A stretch of DNA of 64,000 nt, taken from assembly GCA_041879415.1 (NCBI GenBank), contig CP090852.1:1240001-1304000 (forward strand). Direction: 5' to 3'. Numbering within the stretch: position 1 is the first letter of the stretch; each line of letters opens with the position of its first letter. Source of the stretch: Vibrio chagasii (lineage in GTDB: Bacteria; Pseudomonadota; Gammaproteobacteria; Enterobacterales; Vibrionaceae). The position numbers and the translations under genes are program-made. The notes beneath the pieces are model-generated. The model searched no databases. It saw nothing but the letters and a program-made list of their open reading frames with translations, and was not told where the DNA came from. Of the stretch, positions 52,073 to 61,225 are shown in pieces.

Positions 52073-53330
52073 CTTTCGCTCCAAAGTAACGAGGTTTTCT
52101 TGCGACTAAATGGTGAGTACTGATCACTCGCTCTTTGAATGCACCTTCACAGTAGCAGAAGTAGAAGGTCCAAAGACGCTTGAACTCTTCTGAATAGCCC
52201 AGAGACTGCAATTCTTCCCAGCTGTTTTGAAAGGCAACGTTCCAATCGTTCAATGTGCGAGCGTAATGCAGACCAATATCGTCAATTTCTTGAACGACAA
52301 GGTCGGTACTGGTCGCAAGATGTTGGGTCATCACTGATACAGAAGGTAAGCAGCCGCCAGGGAAAATGTACTTTTGGATAAAGTCGACGCCTTTGCGGTA
52401 CTTTTCATAACGACCATCGGCGATGGTAATCGCTTGAATCAACATTTTGCCGGAAGGCTTCAACAATGAAGAGCATTTCTCAAAGAAGGTTTGCAGGTAT
52501 TCATGTCCCACCGCTTCTATCATCTCGATGGAAACCAACTTATCGTATTCACCCGTTAGGTTGCGATAGTCTTCTTTGAGTAGAGTTATTTTATCGGTTA
52601 AGCCGAGCGATTTTACCCGCTGCTCTGCCAACTCGTGCTGTGCATCTGAAATAGTCGTCGTCGTGACGTGGCAGCCATAATGCTGCGCCATGAAGATTGC
52701 TAAACCACCCCAGCCAGTGCCAATCTCGACCACACTGTCTGCCTCAGAGAGTTCTAGACGCTCACAGATGGTTTTCATTTTGTTCTGCTGTGCTTTCGAT
52801 AAAGTCAGTGCTTCATCACTATAGATAGCTGACGAGTACTGCATTGAGCTATCAAGAAAACGTTCGTATAGCTCATTACCGATGTCGTAGTGAGCCAAAA
52901 TGTTTCGCTTAGAGCCTTGCTCGGTGTTGGCGTTTTTGCGACGAAGCAGGAGATTCTTAATGCGAGAAATCCACTGAGTTTTGTCGTCTAGCTCATCTAA
53001 CTGGGCTTGGTTGCGAGCCATAATCTGGATAACGCGGGTTAGGTCTGGACTGGTCCATTTACCATCTATATAGGCTTCGGATGCCCCGATACTGCCGTTG
53101 ACAACCACGTCTCTAAAAAAGGTCGCATCGTGAATCACAATTCGACCTTTCAAATCTGCTTCTCTGTCTCCGAACACCGAATGCTGGTCTCGTTCGATGA
53201 TTTCCAGCGTTGCAAATTGCAGGCGCTCTAGGACCTTAAAGATTAAAGCTCGATACTTACAGTTGCTTGAAACAGCAACGACTTTAGCTTGTTGTTCAAT
53301 GTTGTTGTTTTGTTTTGCAAGCTGTTCCAT
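52050..53330 (-). CDS. cfa: Cyclopropane-fatty-acyl-phospholipid synthase
   Basis: A 426-residue SAM-dependent methyltransferase that adds a methylene bridge to unsaturated phospholipid acyl chains. The SAM motif VEIGTGWGGLAIFMAQHYG is near residues 197-215, SIEMIEAVGHEYL near 268-280, and QKYIFPGGCLPS follows. The N-terminal domain (about 1-130) is the CfaS lipid-binding part. In the RpoE-ChrR regulon CfaS protects membranes against singlet oxygen. A 104-bp gap separates it from the DUF1365 gene upstream. Confidence 0.93.
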   Translation of the reverse strand: MEQLAKQNNNIEQQAKVVAVSSNCKYRALIFKVLERLQFATLEIIERDQHSVFGDREADLKGRIVIHDATFFRDVVVNGSIGASEAYIDGKWTSPDLTRVIQIMARNQAQLDELDDKTQWISRIKNLLLRRKNANTEQGSKRNILAHYDIGNELYERFLDSSMQYSSAIYSDEALTLSKAQQNKMKTICERLELSEADSVVEIGTGWGGLAIFMAQHYGCHVTTTTISDAQHELAEQRVKSLGLTDKITLLKEDYRNLTGEYDKLVSIEMIEAVGHEYLQTFFEKCSSLLKPSGKMLIQAITIADGRYEKYRKGVDFIQKYIFPGGCLPSVSVMTQHLATSTDLVVQEIDDIGLHYARTLNDWNVAFQNSWEELQSLGYSEEFKRLWTFYFCYCEGAFKERVISTHHLVARKPRYFGAKDETVLDY

Positions 53331-53434
53331 GTCAACCTCGCTGAGAATTCATTCTAACTTTTTTGCCAACTAAGTTGGGTGGCATTCGTTGGTTTGAGCA
53401 CACTCACAACATAATTGAGTATTGATTTTGGCGC

Positions 53435-54241
53435 TTAAGGTGTCGAGTCCGGGTGCGCCACAAACGGTACTTTTTTCAGGAATAACTTGAGAGCCTGATA
53501 ATAAATCCCCATCACCACTTTCACCGTCATTGCCGGGATCTTAAATACCGTTCGCCTAATATTTGTTTTCGTTACTGACTGCTTAGTCAGCGCTAGTGTC
53601 GCATCGAATATTCGTTCGCTTCGGCGGCTTTCGATGTGAACAAGCGTTCGTTTCGCTGGTGGTTTAATCTTCCAGAAATAGGTCATGTTTAAATCCATGA
53701 ACGGCGAAACGTGAAAATCTTTTTTAACTTTCAACTCTTGGCGCATGTCGATCAGATAATAGTGCCTCTCTCGCCAAGGTGTGTTGCTAACCTCGGCCAA
53801 CATATATCGACACTCGTCTGCTTCGTCGTAACAGAAAAAGCAGTTGATTGGACTAAAGTAAATACCTAAACATCGGCATTGAGCCAGCATTGTTACTCGG
53901 TTTACATCAGACCAATCGCCACCAAGATGTTGTACTTTGGATGCTATACGTTGTTTTAGAGACTTAGGTTCATCGCTAATTGCATTTTCTTCTTTTTCAG
54001 CAAGATAATCCGATTCGACAAAGCGAATCGGGTTGTACCAGCGAGTCCCAAACAGCACACTTCTCGTAGTGGTCTTAGGCAGCTCATCGAGATCTAGCCC
54101 CATCATGTAGAGCTGGTAGCTGAACTCATGGGGTATATCACCAAAGCGGCGATGTCTGACGTTTCCCCAATAGATACCGCTGAACTCTTCACTCTGTTCA
54201 GATGCTATTTCTGTGTTGGATGCTAGGGCCTCGGTGTTCAT
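53435..54241 (-). CDS. DUF1365 protein
   Basis: A 268-residue protein of a family nearly always beside an FAD amine oxidase and cfa. The opening GIYWGNVRHRRFGDIPHEFSY matches the family, as do YFSPINCFFCYD and VSPFMDLNMTYFWKI. The role is unproven; members are linked to furan or cyclopropane fatty acid modification. It overlaps the amine oxidase gene by 4 bp. Confidence 0.9.
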   Translation of the reverse strand: MNTEALASNTEIASEQSEEFSGIYWGNVRHRRFGDIPHEFSYQLYMMGLDLDELPKTTTRSVLFGTRWYNPIRFVESDYLAEKEENAISDEPKSLKQRIASKVQHLGGDWSDVNRVTMLAQCRCLGIYFSPINCFFCYDEADECRYMLAEVSNTPWRERHYYLIDMRQELKVKKDFHVSPFMDLNMTYFWKIKPPAKRTLVHIESRRSERIFDATLALTKQSVTKTNIRRTVFKIPAMTVKVVMGIYYQALKLFLKKVPFVAHPDSTP

Positions 54242-55509
54242 TGTGCTGTGCTCGTGCTGAGATCCAGACCAAAGCGCTTGGTCACATCCAATGCGCTATG
54301 CACGCCATCTTCGTGGAACCCGTTGTACCAATACGCGCCTGCGAAATGCGTATTCTGTTTACCGCAAATGCGGTCACGCTGCTGCTGTGCATTGACTGTG
54401 TTGGAGTTCAATACTGGGTGGTGATACACAAAGCTTCGGATGATCTTTTCTGGAGCAATGGCTTCACTCTGGTTTAAGGTCACGCAGAAGGTGTCTTTGC
54501 TCTCTATTCCCTGCAGAATATTCATGTTGTAAGTGACACAAGCTGGTCGCTTACTATTACCATCCAGCATGTAGTTCCAGCTCGCCCACGCCAGCTTTCT
54601 GTCTGGTAGCAAGCTGGTGTCGGTATGAAGAACCACTTCGTTGCGGCTGTAAGGTATCTCACCTAATACCTCTTTCTCATCTGCCGTTGCATCGCCTAAC
54701 AGGGCTAACGCTTGGTCTGAATGGCAGGCGAAAATCACTTCATCAAATTGCTTTGTTGCACCGTCTTCAAATTCGATAGTTACACCTGTTTCATGACGAA
54801 TGACTTGTTGAATCGATGTGTTCAATGCCACTGGCTTGCTCAGGCGAGAAAGGATGATCTCAACATAAGAACGAGAACCTTTTGGAATCACATACCATTG
54901 GGGGCGATTGGTGATATCAAGCAGGCCGTGGTTGTAAAAGAACTGAATGAAGAACTTAAGTTCGAACTCTTCCATCTCTTCAAGGCTGGTTGACCAAATA
55001 GCCGCACCCATTGGCAGAATGTAGTGTTGGCTAAAGAAGTCAGAAAATTGATTGTCACGCAGGAAACTGCCAAGGGTAACGTCAGGTGTGAAGCGGTTAC
55101 TTTCGAATTGAGCCTTACACAACTTGTTGAATTTGAGAATGTCAGAGATTAATGACCAGAACTGCGGTTTGAAGATGTTGCTCCTCTGCGCAAATAGCGA
55201 GTTGATGCTGTGGCCATTGTATTCAAACTGAGTGGTTGTGTTATGTACACTGAAGCTCATTTCTGTCGGTTGTCGTTCAACACCCAACTGTTCGAGTAGT
55301 TGGTTGAAGTTTGGATAGGTTCGATCGTTGAACACGATGAAGCCAGTATCAATCGAGAACGCCGAGCCTTGATGTTCAATATCAACGGTGGCGGTGTGCC
55401 CACCAACGTAATCATTTTTTTCGAATACTGTTACGTCGTGGTGTTTATCTAATATGTGCGCGCAAGTGAGTCCAGAAATCCCTGAACCAATAATGGCGAT
55501 TTTCTTCAT
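54238..55509 (-). CDS. FAD-dependent amine oxidase-family protein
   Basis: About 423 residues from the ATG at 55509. The dinucleotide motif IIGSGISGLTCAHIL is at the start, and YVGGHTATV follows (GG-motif). The C-terminal FAD-binding TGGH-like part is FAGAYWYNGFHEDGVHSAL. The family (NAD/FAD-binding protein of the RpoE-ChrR regulon) may desaturate or oxidise lipid chains, together with Cfa and DUF1365. It begins 2 bp after the SDR gene. Confidence 0.9.
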   Translation of the reverse strand: MKKIAIIGSGISGLTCAHILDKHHDVTVFEKNDYVGGHTATVDIEHQGSAFSIDTGFIVFNDRTYPNFNQLLEQLGVERQPTEMSFSVHNTTTQFEYNGHSINSLFAQRSNIFKPQFWSLISDILKFNKLCKAQFESNRFTPDVTLGSFLRDNQFSDFFSQHYILPMGAAIWSTSLEEMEEFELKFFIQFFYNHGLLDITNRPQWYVIPKGSRSYVEIILSRLSKPVALNTSIQQVIRHETGVTIEFEDGATKQFDEVIFACHSDQALALLGDATADEKEVLGEIPYSRNEVVLHTDTSLLPDRKLAWASWNYMLDGNSKRPACVTYNMNILQGIESKDTFCVTLNQSEAIAPEKIIRSFVYHHPVLNSNTVNAQQQRDRICGKQNTHFAGAYWYNGFHEDGVHSALDVTKRFGLDLSTSTAQ

Positions 55510-55511
55510 TG

Positions 55512-56243
55512 TTATACCATCCTTGAAGCGAGTTTTTGCCAAACTGAAGTTGGAAGCATTCTTAATAGCTTCATCAACATGATGAATCGTCGAGGGAAAT
55601 CGATCTCGCTCTTTCCTTGAGCAATTCCGTTAACGATTCGCTGAGTTGCAGCCTCACTACTAATAATCATAGGCATAGCGAACGTGTTTCGCTCGGTTAA
55701 AGGCGTTTCCACAAAGCCAGGATGCACAATTGAGACATGAATATTGTGTTTGGCAAGATCAACCGAAAGTGTTCTTCCTAAGTAAGTGAGTGCTGCTTTT
55801 GAAGCGCCATAAGCCTCAGCTCTTGGCAGAGGCAGAAAGCTAGCGCTAGAGCTTACTAAAACTAAGCGTCCGCCGGGTTTAATGTTTTTCAACCAAGACT
55901 TTAGAGCGTAACCAATAGAGATTAAGTTAATGTTGATGACGCGCTCAAAAAGCTCGGCATCAAAGTTTACTGGGTCATCGATGTATTCACAGTCACCCGC
56001 ATTGAGAATGAGAAGGTCAAGTGGATTGTCTTGATCAAGCTCTGGGAAGTTGTGGTAATCCGTTAAGTCAAAGCACAGAGGTGTAATAGACGACTCTGAG
56101 ATGTCAGTTTCGTGCGAATCGACTAGAGCCTGTAATTTATCTTGGCTACGACCACAAGCAATGACTTGATGTCCTTGTTGGGCATAATCGAGAGCGAGTG
56201 ATTGGCCGATACCTGAGGTCGCGCCTGTGATCATAATACGCAT
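55512..56243 (-). CDS. Short-chain dehydrogenase/reductase
   Basis: A 243-residue classical SDR: TGATSGIGQSL at 7-17, LNAGD, catalytic Ser in VLVSSSASFL and YGASKAAL for YxxxK. It shares the operon with lipid-modifying enzymes, overlapping the NTF2-like gene by one base. A role in reducing a peroxidised lipid carbonyl is plausible but not shown. Confidence 0.9.
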   Translation of the reverse strand: MRIMITGATSGIGQSLALDYAQQGHQVIACGRSQDKLQALVDSHETDISESSITPLCFDLTDYHNFPELDQDNPLDLLILNAGDCEYIDDPVNFDAELFERVININLISIGYALKSWLKNIKPGGRLVLVSSSASFLPLPRAEAYGASKAALTYLGRTLSVDLAKHNIHVSIVHPGFVETPLTERNTFAMPMIISSEAATQRIVNGIAQGKSEIDFPRRFIMLMKLLRMLPTSVWQKLASRMV

Positions 56244-56683
56244 TATCGACTCGCTCTTTTCTTGATGGATTTGATGGCGCAGCCCAACACCGGAATATGT
56301 TCATACAACATAGAGCCGACATCGAGATAGTCTCTGTGGTAAATCACTTGATCATCGAGCATTTTGAGGTGGCTGTGGCCTTGCACCTCAATAGGCTTCT
56401 GCCCATTAAGTTGCTTGTGTACAAAGTGCATTGTCCAATATACCGATGCTTCGCCGTTAACTTCAAACGTGTGCTCGATGTGAAAGTTACAGCTAGTCAC
56501 TTGGGTGTAAATGTTGTCGAAATAGTGAGTTAGCGCTGCAATCCCGCTGACATGATGCAGCGGGTCTTGGAATTCGATATTAGGGTGATAAACCGTCTTT
56601 AGCACGTCGAAATTGTCTGTTCCGAGCTCTCGATACATGTTGAGAAAGTTATCAAGCCATAGAGAGTTATCCATAATATTCAC
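56243..56683 (-). CDS. NTF2/SnoaL-like protein
   Basis: A 146-residue cone-shaped fold protein: YHPNIEFQDPLHHVSG near the start and VEGQSHLKMLDDQVIYHRDYLD-like strands match nuclear transport factor 2/SnoaL-like proteins, which bind small hydrophobic ligands. It lies 5 bp after the photolyase gene. A similar protein is frequent beside the same SDR/amine oxidase set. Confidence 0.85.
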   Translation of the reverse strand: MNIMDNSLWLDNFLNMYRELGTDNFDVLKTVYHPNIEFQDPLHHVSGIAALTHYFDNIYTQVTSCNFHIEHTFEVNGEASVYWTMHFVHKQLNGQKPIEVQGHSHLKMLDDQVIYHRDYLDVGSMLYEHIPVLGCAIKSIKKRASR

Positions 56684-56688
56684 TCTAA

Positions 56689-58104
56689 TTATTTGAAAAA
56701 GGCTAAGGCTCTCAATCGTGCTTCTTTATGTTCAACGATGGGTTGCCAGTATTCACTGTTTATTCCGTTTTTTGCTATGTAATCATGTGGGAAATGCACA
56801 TGCTTATCCGGAATATTTTGCAGCTCTGGTATGTACTTACGGATAAAAATTCCTTTCGGATCAAACTTTTCACTCTGGGTGATCGGGTTGAAGATTCGAA
56901 AGTAAGGTTGTGCATCACAGCCGGTACTTGAAGCCCACTGCCAGCCGCCATTGTTGGCACTAAAATCACCGTCAATGAGGTGATCCATAAAGAAGCGCTC
57001 ACCCCAACGCCAGTCAATCAACAAGTGTTTAGTTAAAAAGCTAGCGACTACCATTCTTAACCTGTTGTGCATCCAGCCGGTTTCGACCAGTTGACGCATG
57101 GCTGCATCAACCAATGGATACCCCGTTTTTCCTTCACACCAAGCTTTGAAGCTAGGATGATCTTTATACCAATCTAAACCATTGTATTTCTGCTGGAAAT
57201 TAGCCCCTTTAACCAGTTTAGGATGGTGGAACATCAAGTGCTTATAAAAGTCTCGCCAAATCAATTCATTGAGCCAAGAAAAAGCGGGCAGTTGGGTATC
57301 AAACAGTAAATCGGGTTGCTGCTGGATGAGCTGAATGGCTAACCATCTTGGGCTTACCGCGCCAATCGCTAAGTAAGGCGATAAACCTGAAGTCCCTTTT
57401 ACTGAAGGGATGTCTCTCAGGCGAGCGTAGTCGTTGACCTTGTTGGCTAGAAAGTTAGGTATCACATTGCCGAGTACGTCTTGGCTTAACGGCCAACGGC
57501 TTGAGTCGACTCGCGGAAAGTCGAAGTCATAGTCACTGGCAAGCTGGAGCGTTTGCAAGTTGTCAGGCAACTGAGTCTTAGCGTTGTTATTAGAAGTGAG
57601 TGCAGCAGGACTGCATTGAATGCCTTTTGCTTGCACTTCTTTTAACCAGGCATTTTTAAATGGCGTGAATACTTTGAACATCTCACCTTGTTGGTTAAGC
57701 ACACTGCCTAGAGGGAGCATCACATCACAGTCACTGATCTGAAGATTTATACCGCTCGATATCAGTTGTTGGTCACGAGCTTGTTCATCGACTTCTGGCT
57801 CTGAATTGGCGAAAACAACCTGAGAACCAAGTTGTTGGTACAGCTCGGTCAACTGCTGGGCTTGATCATCAAAATCGGTCGCTTTGAGGTGCAGCAGGGT
57901 TATGCCCAAGTCGGCGAGTTCAGCTTCCAGTTGCTTTAAATGACGGAAGATAAAGTCTGCTTTAATCGGAGCAAGGTGATGCTGATGCCACTTTTGTGGT
58001 GTTGAAATAAAAACGGCGATTGAAACGCCGTTTTCGATTGCTGAGACGAGAGCTGGATTATCGTGAATACGCAGGTCTCGTCTTATCCATAGAATATCGC
58101 TCAA
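56689..58104 (-). CDS. phrB: Deoxyribodipyrimidine photolyase (CPD type)
   Basis: A 471-residue flavoenzyme repairing UV pyrimidine dimers with blue light. The N-terminal antenna domain starts LWIRRDLRIHDNPAL. The FAD domain has TSGLSPYLAIGAVSPR, WLNELIWRDFYKHLM, and TGWMHNRLRMVVASFL followed by WQWASSTGCDAQPYFRIFNP. It overlaps the upstream DUF523/DUF1722 gene by 4 bp. Photolyase is a standard member of the RpoE-ChrR photooxidative regulon. Confidence 0.95.
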   Translation of the reverse strand: MSDILWIRRDLRIHDNPALVSAIENGVSIAVFISTPQKWHQHHLAPIKADFIFRHLKQLEAELADLGITLLHLKATDFDDQAQQLTELYQQLGSQVVFANSEPEVDEQARDQQLISSGINLQISDCDVMLPLGSVLNQQGEMFKVFTPFKNAWLKEVQAKGIQCSPAALTSNNNAKTQLPDNLQTLQLASDYDFDFPRVDSSRWPLSQDVLGNVIPNFLANKVNDYARLRDIPSVKGTSGLSPYLAIGAVSPRWLAIQLIQQQPDLLFDTQLPAFSWLNELIWRDFYKHLMFHHPKLVKGANFQQKYNGLDWYKDHPSFKAWCEGKTGYPLVDAAMRQLVETGWMHNRLRMVVASFLTKHLLIDWRWGERFFMDHLIDGDFSANNGGWQWASSTGCDAQPYFRIFNPITQSEKFDPKGIFIRKYIPELQNIPDKHVHFPHDYIAKNGINSEYWQPIVEHKEARLRALAFFK

Positions 58105-59048
58105 TATCCGTATCTCAATTTAAGTTCTTGCGGGTGAGGGTTTAAGTAAACCTGTGACTGCAGGTACTCATTTGGGTATTCCATCAAGTAGTGATTGATC
58201 AGTGTTAGTGGCACTAACAGCGGAATCACGCCCTCTCTGAAAGAAGCAATCTGGTTAGATAACTCTTGCTTGTGAGCACTGCTGAGCTGCTTCTTAAAGT
58301 AACCTTGAAGGTGTTGAAGCGTGTTGGCGTGCGTACCTCGGTTTGCATGGTGCGATAATGCCGTCATCAGCCCTTCAATATACTTATCTGCAAGCTCATT
58401 TATCTCTAGCTCATTGCCTGCTAGTAATTTACCAAGGCTTTTATAGCCCTCAACGTGATGGCACATTACTAGATACTTGTGGGCGCTATGGAACTGGATA
58501 AGCTTGTGCTTGGTAATACCTTCATCTACTAGGTCTAGCCACTTCTGATAAGTGAAAACACGAGTCATGAAGTTTTCGCGCAAAATCGGATCGTTCAGAC
58601 GACCGTTCTCTTCCACGGGCAGCAAAGGGTTGCCTTCCATAACCTGCTTCGTGAACATACCAATACCTGTGGATTCAGAGCCGCGGCCATGGTGGTGGTA
58701 CACCTTAACGCGCTCCATGCCGCAAGTTGGACTCTTTTGGCACACGATGAAACCAGCGATATGTTGGTTATTCTTGGAGTAGTTTTGACCGAATTCGATT
58801 AGCTCATCAGTAACGTCGCCAGTGCCATCAGGACGGGAAACGTGAATGATGTCGTCTAACATCCGTGTCTGACGAATGGTTGGGCGAGGCGTTGGCAATC
58901 CAACTGCCATTTCAGGGCACACTGGCTCAAGCTCAACATAATCTGCAAGGTCTTCAGTACAGAAGCGAGATCGTTTGTGGCCAGTATCGAACCTAACTTT
59001 ATGACCGGCGACACATGCACTAATGCCTATTTTTATTTTTTTATCCAT
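58101..59048 (-). CDS. DUF523-DUF1722 fusion protein (YbgA-like)
   Basis: A 315-residue two-domain protein. The N-terminal DUF523 part has GISACVAGHKVRFDTGHKRS and SPTCGMERVKVY with conserved cysteines, some of which may bind metal. The C-terminal DUF1722/YbgA part has FHSAHKYLVMCHHVEGYKSLG. YbgA-like proteins are commonly encoded next to phrB; their role is unknown, with a proposed link to thiouracil desulfurisation for DUF523. It overlaps photolyase by 4 bp and follows chrR by 125 bp. Confidence 0.9.
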   Translation of the reverse strand: MDKKIKIGISACVAGHKVRFDTGHKRSRFCTEDLADYVELEPVCPEMAVGLPTPRPTIRQTRMLDDIIHVSRPDGTGDVTDELIEFGQNYSKNNQHIAGFIVCQKSPTCGMERVKVYHHHGRGSESTGIGMFTKQVMEGNPLLPVEENGRLNDPILRENFMTRVFTYQKWLDLVDEGITKHKLIQFHSAHKYLVMCHHVEGYKSLGKLLAGNELEINELADKYIEGLMTALSHHANRGTHANTLQHLQGYFKKQLSSAHKQELSNQIASFREGVIPLLVPLTLINHYLMEYPNEYLQSQVYLNPHPQELKLRYGY

Positions 59049-59090
59049 TGGTCAATTCCTTACGTTCATTGCTCATTTTATTTCTTATTA

Positions 59091-59113
59091 TGTGGGATGT
59101 TGCTTATCCCACA
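59091..59113. repeat. Hairpin between chrR and DUF523 genes
   Basis: TGTGGGAT pairs with ATCCCACA around a 7-base loop. On the minus strand no T-run follows, so it may only reduce read-through. Confidence 0.5.
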
Positions 59114-59173
59114 TTAATTTAGTCTGTTTTTGACGTTGTTTCCTAGCCGACTTTAAAAGTTCCGTGACGTACC

Positions 59174-59854
59174 TTAATAAATGTATTTACCTAGTGGGTT
59201 GAACAGCTGGCTCACCCCTTTGGTGAAGTACAAGGCGTCGCTTGATACTGTCAGGCACACACACCCTTCTTTCGTTGCTGGCTGATGGGTATGATTTCCA
59301 TCCAACCAGATGAAATCGCCTTTGTTGTAGACACCCATTTCGTCTTCGAAACTGCCTTCTAATAATAGAGTAATCTCGAAACCCTTGTGTGTATGGCAAG
59401 GCACTTGGCCGTCTTTATCAATGTGCAACAAGCTAGTGTGGTGAGCGTCATCTTCAAAATCGAGTCGTGCTCGAGATATTTTCCCGAGATTCATCCAGTC
59501 CTTTCTTGCGATTGAACTCAACGCACGTGGAATGGTGAAAGTAGTGTCAGCGACTATCACTTGTTCGGCTTTTGATTCCACCTCTATTGATTGCGACAAA
59601 TCGGCAGTGATCTGATCAATCACATCAAAATCGAAATCTATGTCGTCGGCAAGGAAGCTATCTAGTTCGTTACTTGTTGCTGTTTGCTGCTCATCAAATA
59701 CGCTGTCAGCTGCATTAGCCGTTAGCTGCTGCACTTTTGCCTGGCAATGTTCACATAGCTCGACATGACTGGACACAATTAGGGAAACTGAGTCAGCAAG
59801 CGTGCCATCAACAAAGTTTTTCAATATTGCATCGTTTGGGTGATGTTTAATCAT
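59174..59854 (-). CDS. chrR: ChrR-type zinc anti-sigma factor
   Basis: 226 residues. The N-terminal anti-sigma domain holds the zinc motif HVELCEHCQ (His and CxxC near residues 31-38). The C-terminal cupin (about 120-215) has HTHKGFEITLLLEG and DFIWLDGNHTHQPAT. ChrR binds the ECF sigma factor until singlet oxygen or organic peroxide releases it. It overlaps the sigma gene by 8 bp. Confidence 0.92.
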   Translation of the reverse strand: MIKHHPNDAILKNFVDGTLADSVSLIVSSHVELCEHCQAKVQQLTANAADSVFDEQQTATSNELDSFLADDIDFDFDVIDQITADLSQSIEVESKAEQVIVADTTFTIPRALSSIARKDWMNLGKISRARLDFEDDAHHTSLLHIDKDGQVPCHTHKGFEITLLLEGSFEDEMGVYNKGDFIWLDGNHTHQPATKEGCVCLTVSSDALYFTKGVSQLFNPLGKYIY

Positions 59855-60494
59855 GGCTTTGTTCCCCCATGTGAACCTTAAGTTTGGCTAGAGCGAGTCT
59901 TAAACGGGATTTCACGGTTCCAAGCGGGACGCCGAGTTGCTGAGCGAGTTGCTCCTGTGACAGCTCTTGGAAGTAAACGCCTTTCACTATGGTTTTCTGC
60001 GCTAAAGGGAGCTTCTCGATTTGCGTCATGACATGTCGGCTCATTAGATGATCGCCAAAAGGCAAATCTTCGTTTTGAGTCTCAGCCACCATAGCGTCTA
60101 ATGGCCAAATGTCGTCAGCTATCGTTTGCTCTGCTTTAGCTTTTACTTTACGAAGCATATCGAATGCTGCGTTTCGCATTACTGTGTAGACCCAAGTGGT
60201 CGCCGCACCTTTATCTTCGTTGTAGAGGTGTGCTTTCTTCCAAACATTGGTCATGGTGTCTTGAACCAGTTCATTTGCGGCTGCTTCGCCACCGAGTTTG
60301 CTGATTCCGAAACGTTTGATTTTGGGTGCAAAGAACTTGAACAAACAGGTGAATGCCTGCTTGTCTCGGTTTTCTCCCACCGAAATCAACCAGCTTGAGA
60401 GCTCTGTAGGTACCTTGTTTTCACTCGGTAATTTGTTGTCGGGAATGATGACATGCTCCTTGCCCTTCCCTTTACTTCTGCTTTCCACTTGCAT
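59847..60494 (-). CDS. ECF sigma factor of the RpoE-ChrR (ECF11) type
   Basis: A 215-residue ECF sigma factor. Region 2 has GEAAANELVQDTMTNVWKKAHLY, with AATTWVYTVMRNAAFDMLR following; region 4 has QEQLAQQLGVPLGTVKSRLRL. A downstream cognate ChrR and the photolyase/Cfa genes place it in the singlet-oxygen group. It appears autoregulated: a TGATCC...TAGT promoter lies 32-59 bp before the start. Confidence 0.92.
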   Translation of the reverse strand: MQVESRSKGKGKEHVIIPDNKLPSENKVPTELSSWLISVGENRDKQAFTCLFKFFAPKIKRFGISKLGGEAAANELVQDTMTNVWKKAHLYNEDKGAATTWVYTVMRNAAFDMLRKVKAKAEQTIADDIWPLDAMVAETQNEDLPFGDHLMSRHVMTQIEKLPLAQKTIVKGVYFQELSQEQLAQQLGVPLGTVKSRLRLALAKLKVHMGEQSHD

Positions 60495-60525
60495 AGTCAG
60501 TAACCATCATGCGAATTTGAGTGGC

Positions 60526-60553
60526 ACTACGTGCAAAGCATCAGTAGGGATCA
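60526..60553 (-). promoter_or_regulatory. ECF11-type promoter of the sigma-chrR operon
   Basis: On the minus strand TGATCC (60553-60548), 18 bp, then TAGT (60529-60526). Known RpoE promoters of Rhodobacter have TGATC-N18-TA, and this gives a leader of about 25 bases before the ATG. Confidence 0.72.
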
Positions 60554-60604
60554 CTTTTGTTTAAATTAATTTTTACTATACAAAATTATAGTGAAAAAAA
60601 GTGT

Positions 60605-61225
60605 TTACTGCCCCGTAATGATTTGATTCAAAAAAGGAACTAGCGAGGGAAAACTCGCAGGTTCTGTAAATTCTGATTTCTTTTCTAACGGGATTGGCAT
60701 CATCTCGAGCAATCGCGCACAAATCCACTGCGGGCTGTCAAAATCTGGGGTCGGGTAGAGCGTTCTGATTGAGTCGTGGTCACGGAATAACTGCACTAGA
60801 AATGCAGTAAAGACATTGGGCACATCATAGTCGAGCGCTGGCCAATGGGGTAAATCATGGAATTGGCTTTTAATCAGGCCGTCGCTTTGGCGATGTGAGG
60901 AGTGCAACTGCACTAAGTTTTGCCCTTCTACGTCGATCTCCAACAACTGATCATCCGACATATTGAAATCGACAATCGTGACCTTAGTTCCCCACGTACT
61001 AAGATGTTCGGACTTTGTGTTGTCTTGCGTCGCGATGATAAAACCTTCGCCTTTGGCAGCGTGTGCCACCATGGTGAGATATTTTTGTTCGAAGATTCTT
61101 AGCCTTTGTCTCCCTCCTGGCAAAAGAAAGATGGGGAGGGGGAACACAGCAAGCTCTAGAGAAGACTCTACGGGTTTGTCTGGTTTGGCTTCTGTCCGCG
61201 TGATCTTCCCAGTTGAATTCGGCAC
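60605..61225 (-). CDS. LON N-terminal (substrate-binding) domain protein
   Basis: 206 residues with a GTG start at 61225 six bases after AAGGAG. It is a stand-alone LON substrate-binding domain: AVFPLPIFLLPGGRQRLRIFEQKYL near the start, then GFIIATQ and later LQHRL-like charged strands. It has no ATPase or protease domain. Such proteins are of unknown function; some are in RpoE-ChrR regulons. It lies upstream of the sigma gene on the same strand and has its own ECF-like promoter at 61261. Confidence 0.85.
   Translation of the reverse strand: MPNSTGKITRTEAKPDKPVESSLELAVFPLPIFLLPGGRQRLRIFEQKYLTMVAHAAKGEGFIIATQDNTKSEHLSTWGTKVTIVDFNMSDDQLLEIDVEGQNLVQLHSSHRQSDGLIKSQFHDLPHWPALDYDVPNVFTAFLVQLFRDHDSIRTLYPTPDFDSPQWICARLLEMMPIPLEKKSEFTEPASFPSLVPFLNQIITGQ

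Noticed and set aside
53360..53385. CCAAC-TAA-GTTGG inverted repeat before cfa as an ECF promoter or terminator
   Set aside because: It has neither the TGATC/TA promoter elements nor a T-run. cfa may be reached by read-through.
55834..55848. TAGCGCTA palindrome similar to the LacI operator
   Set aside because: It is inside the SDR coding sequence, on codons needed for the protein, and far from the LacI regulon.
59091..59113. Hairpin taken as a terminator of sigma-chrR
   Set aside because: No T-run follows on the minus strand, so I kept it only as a hairpin.
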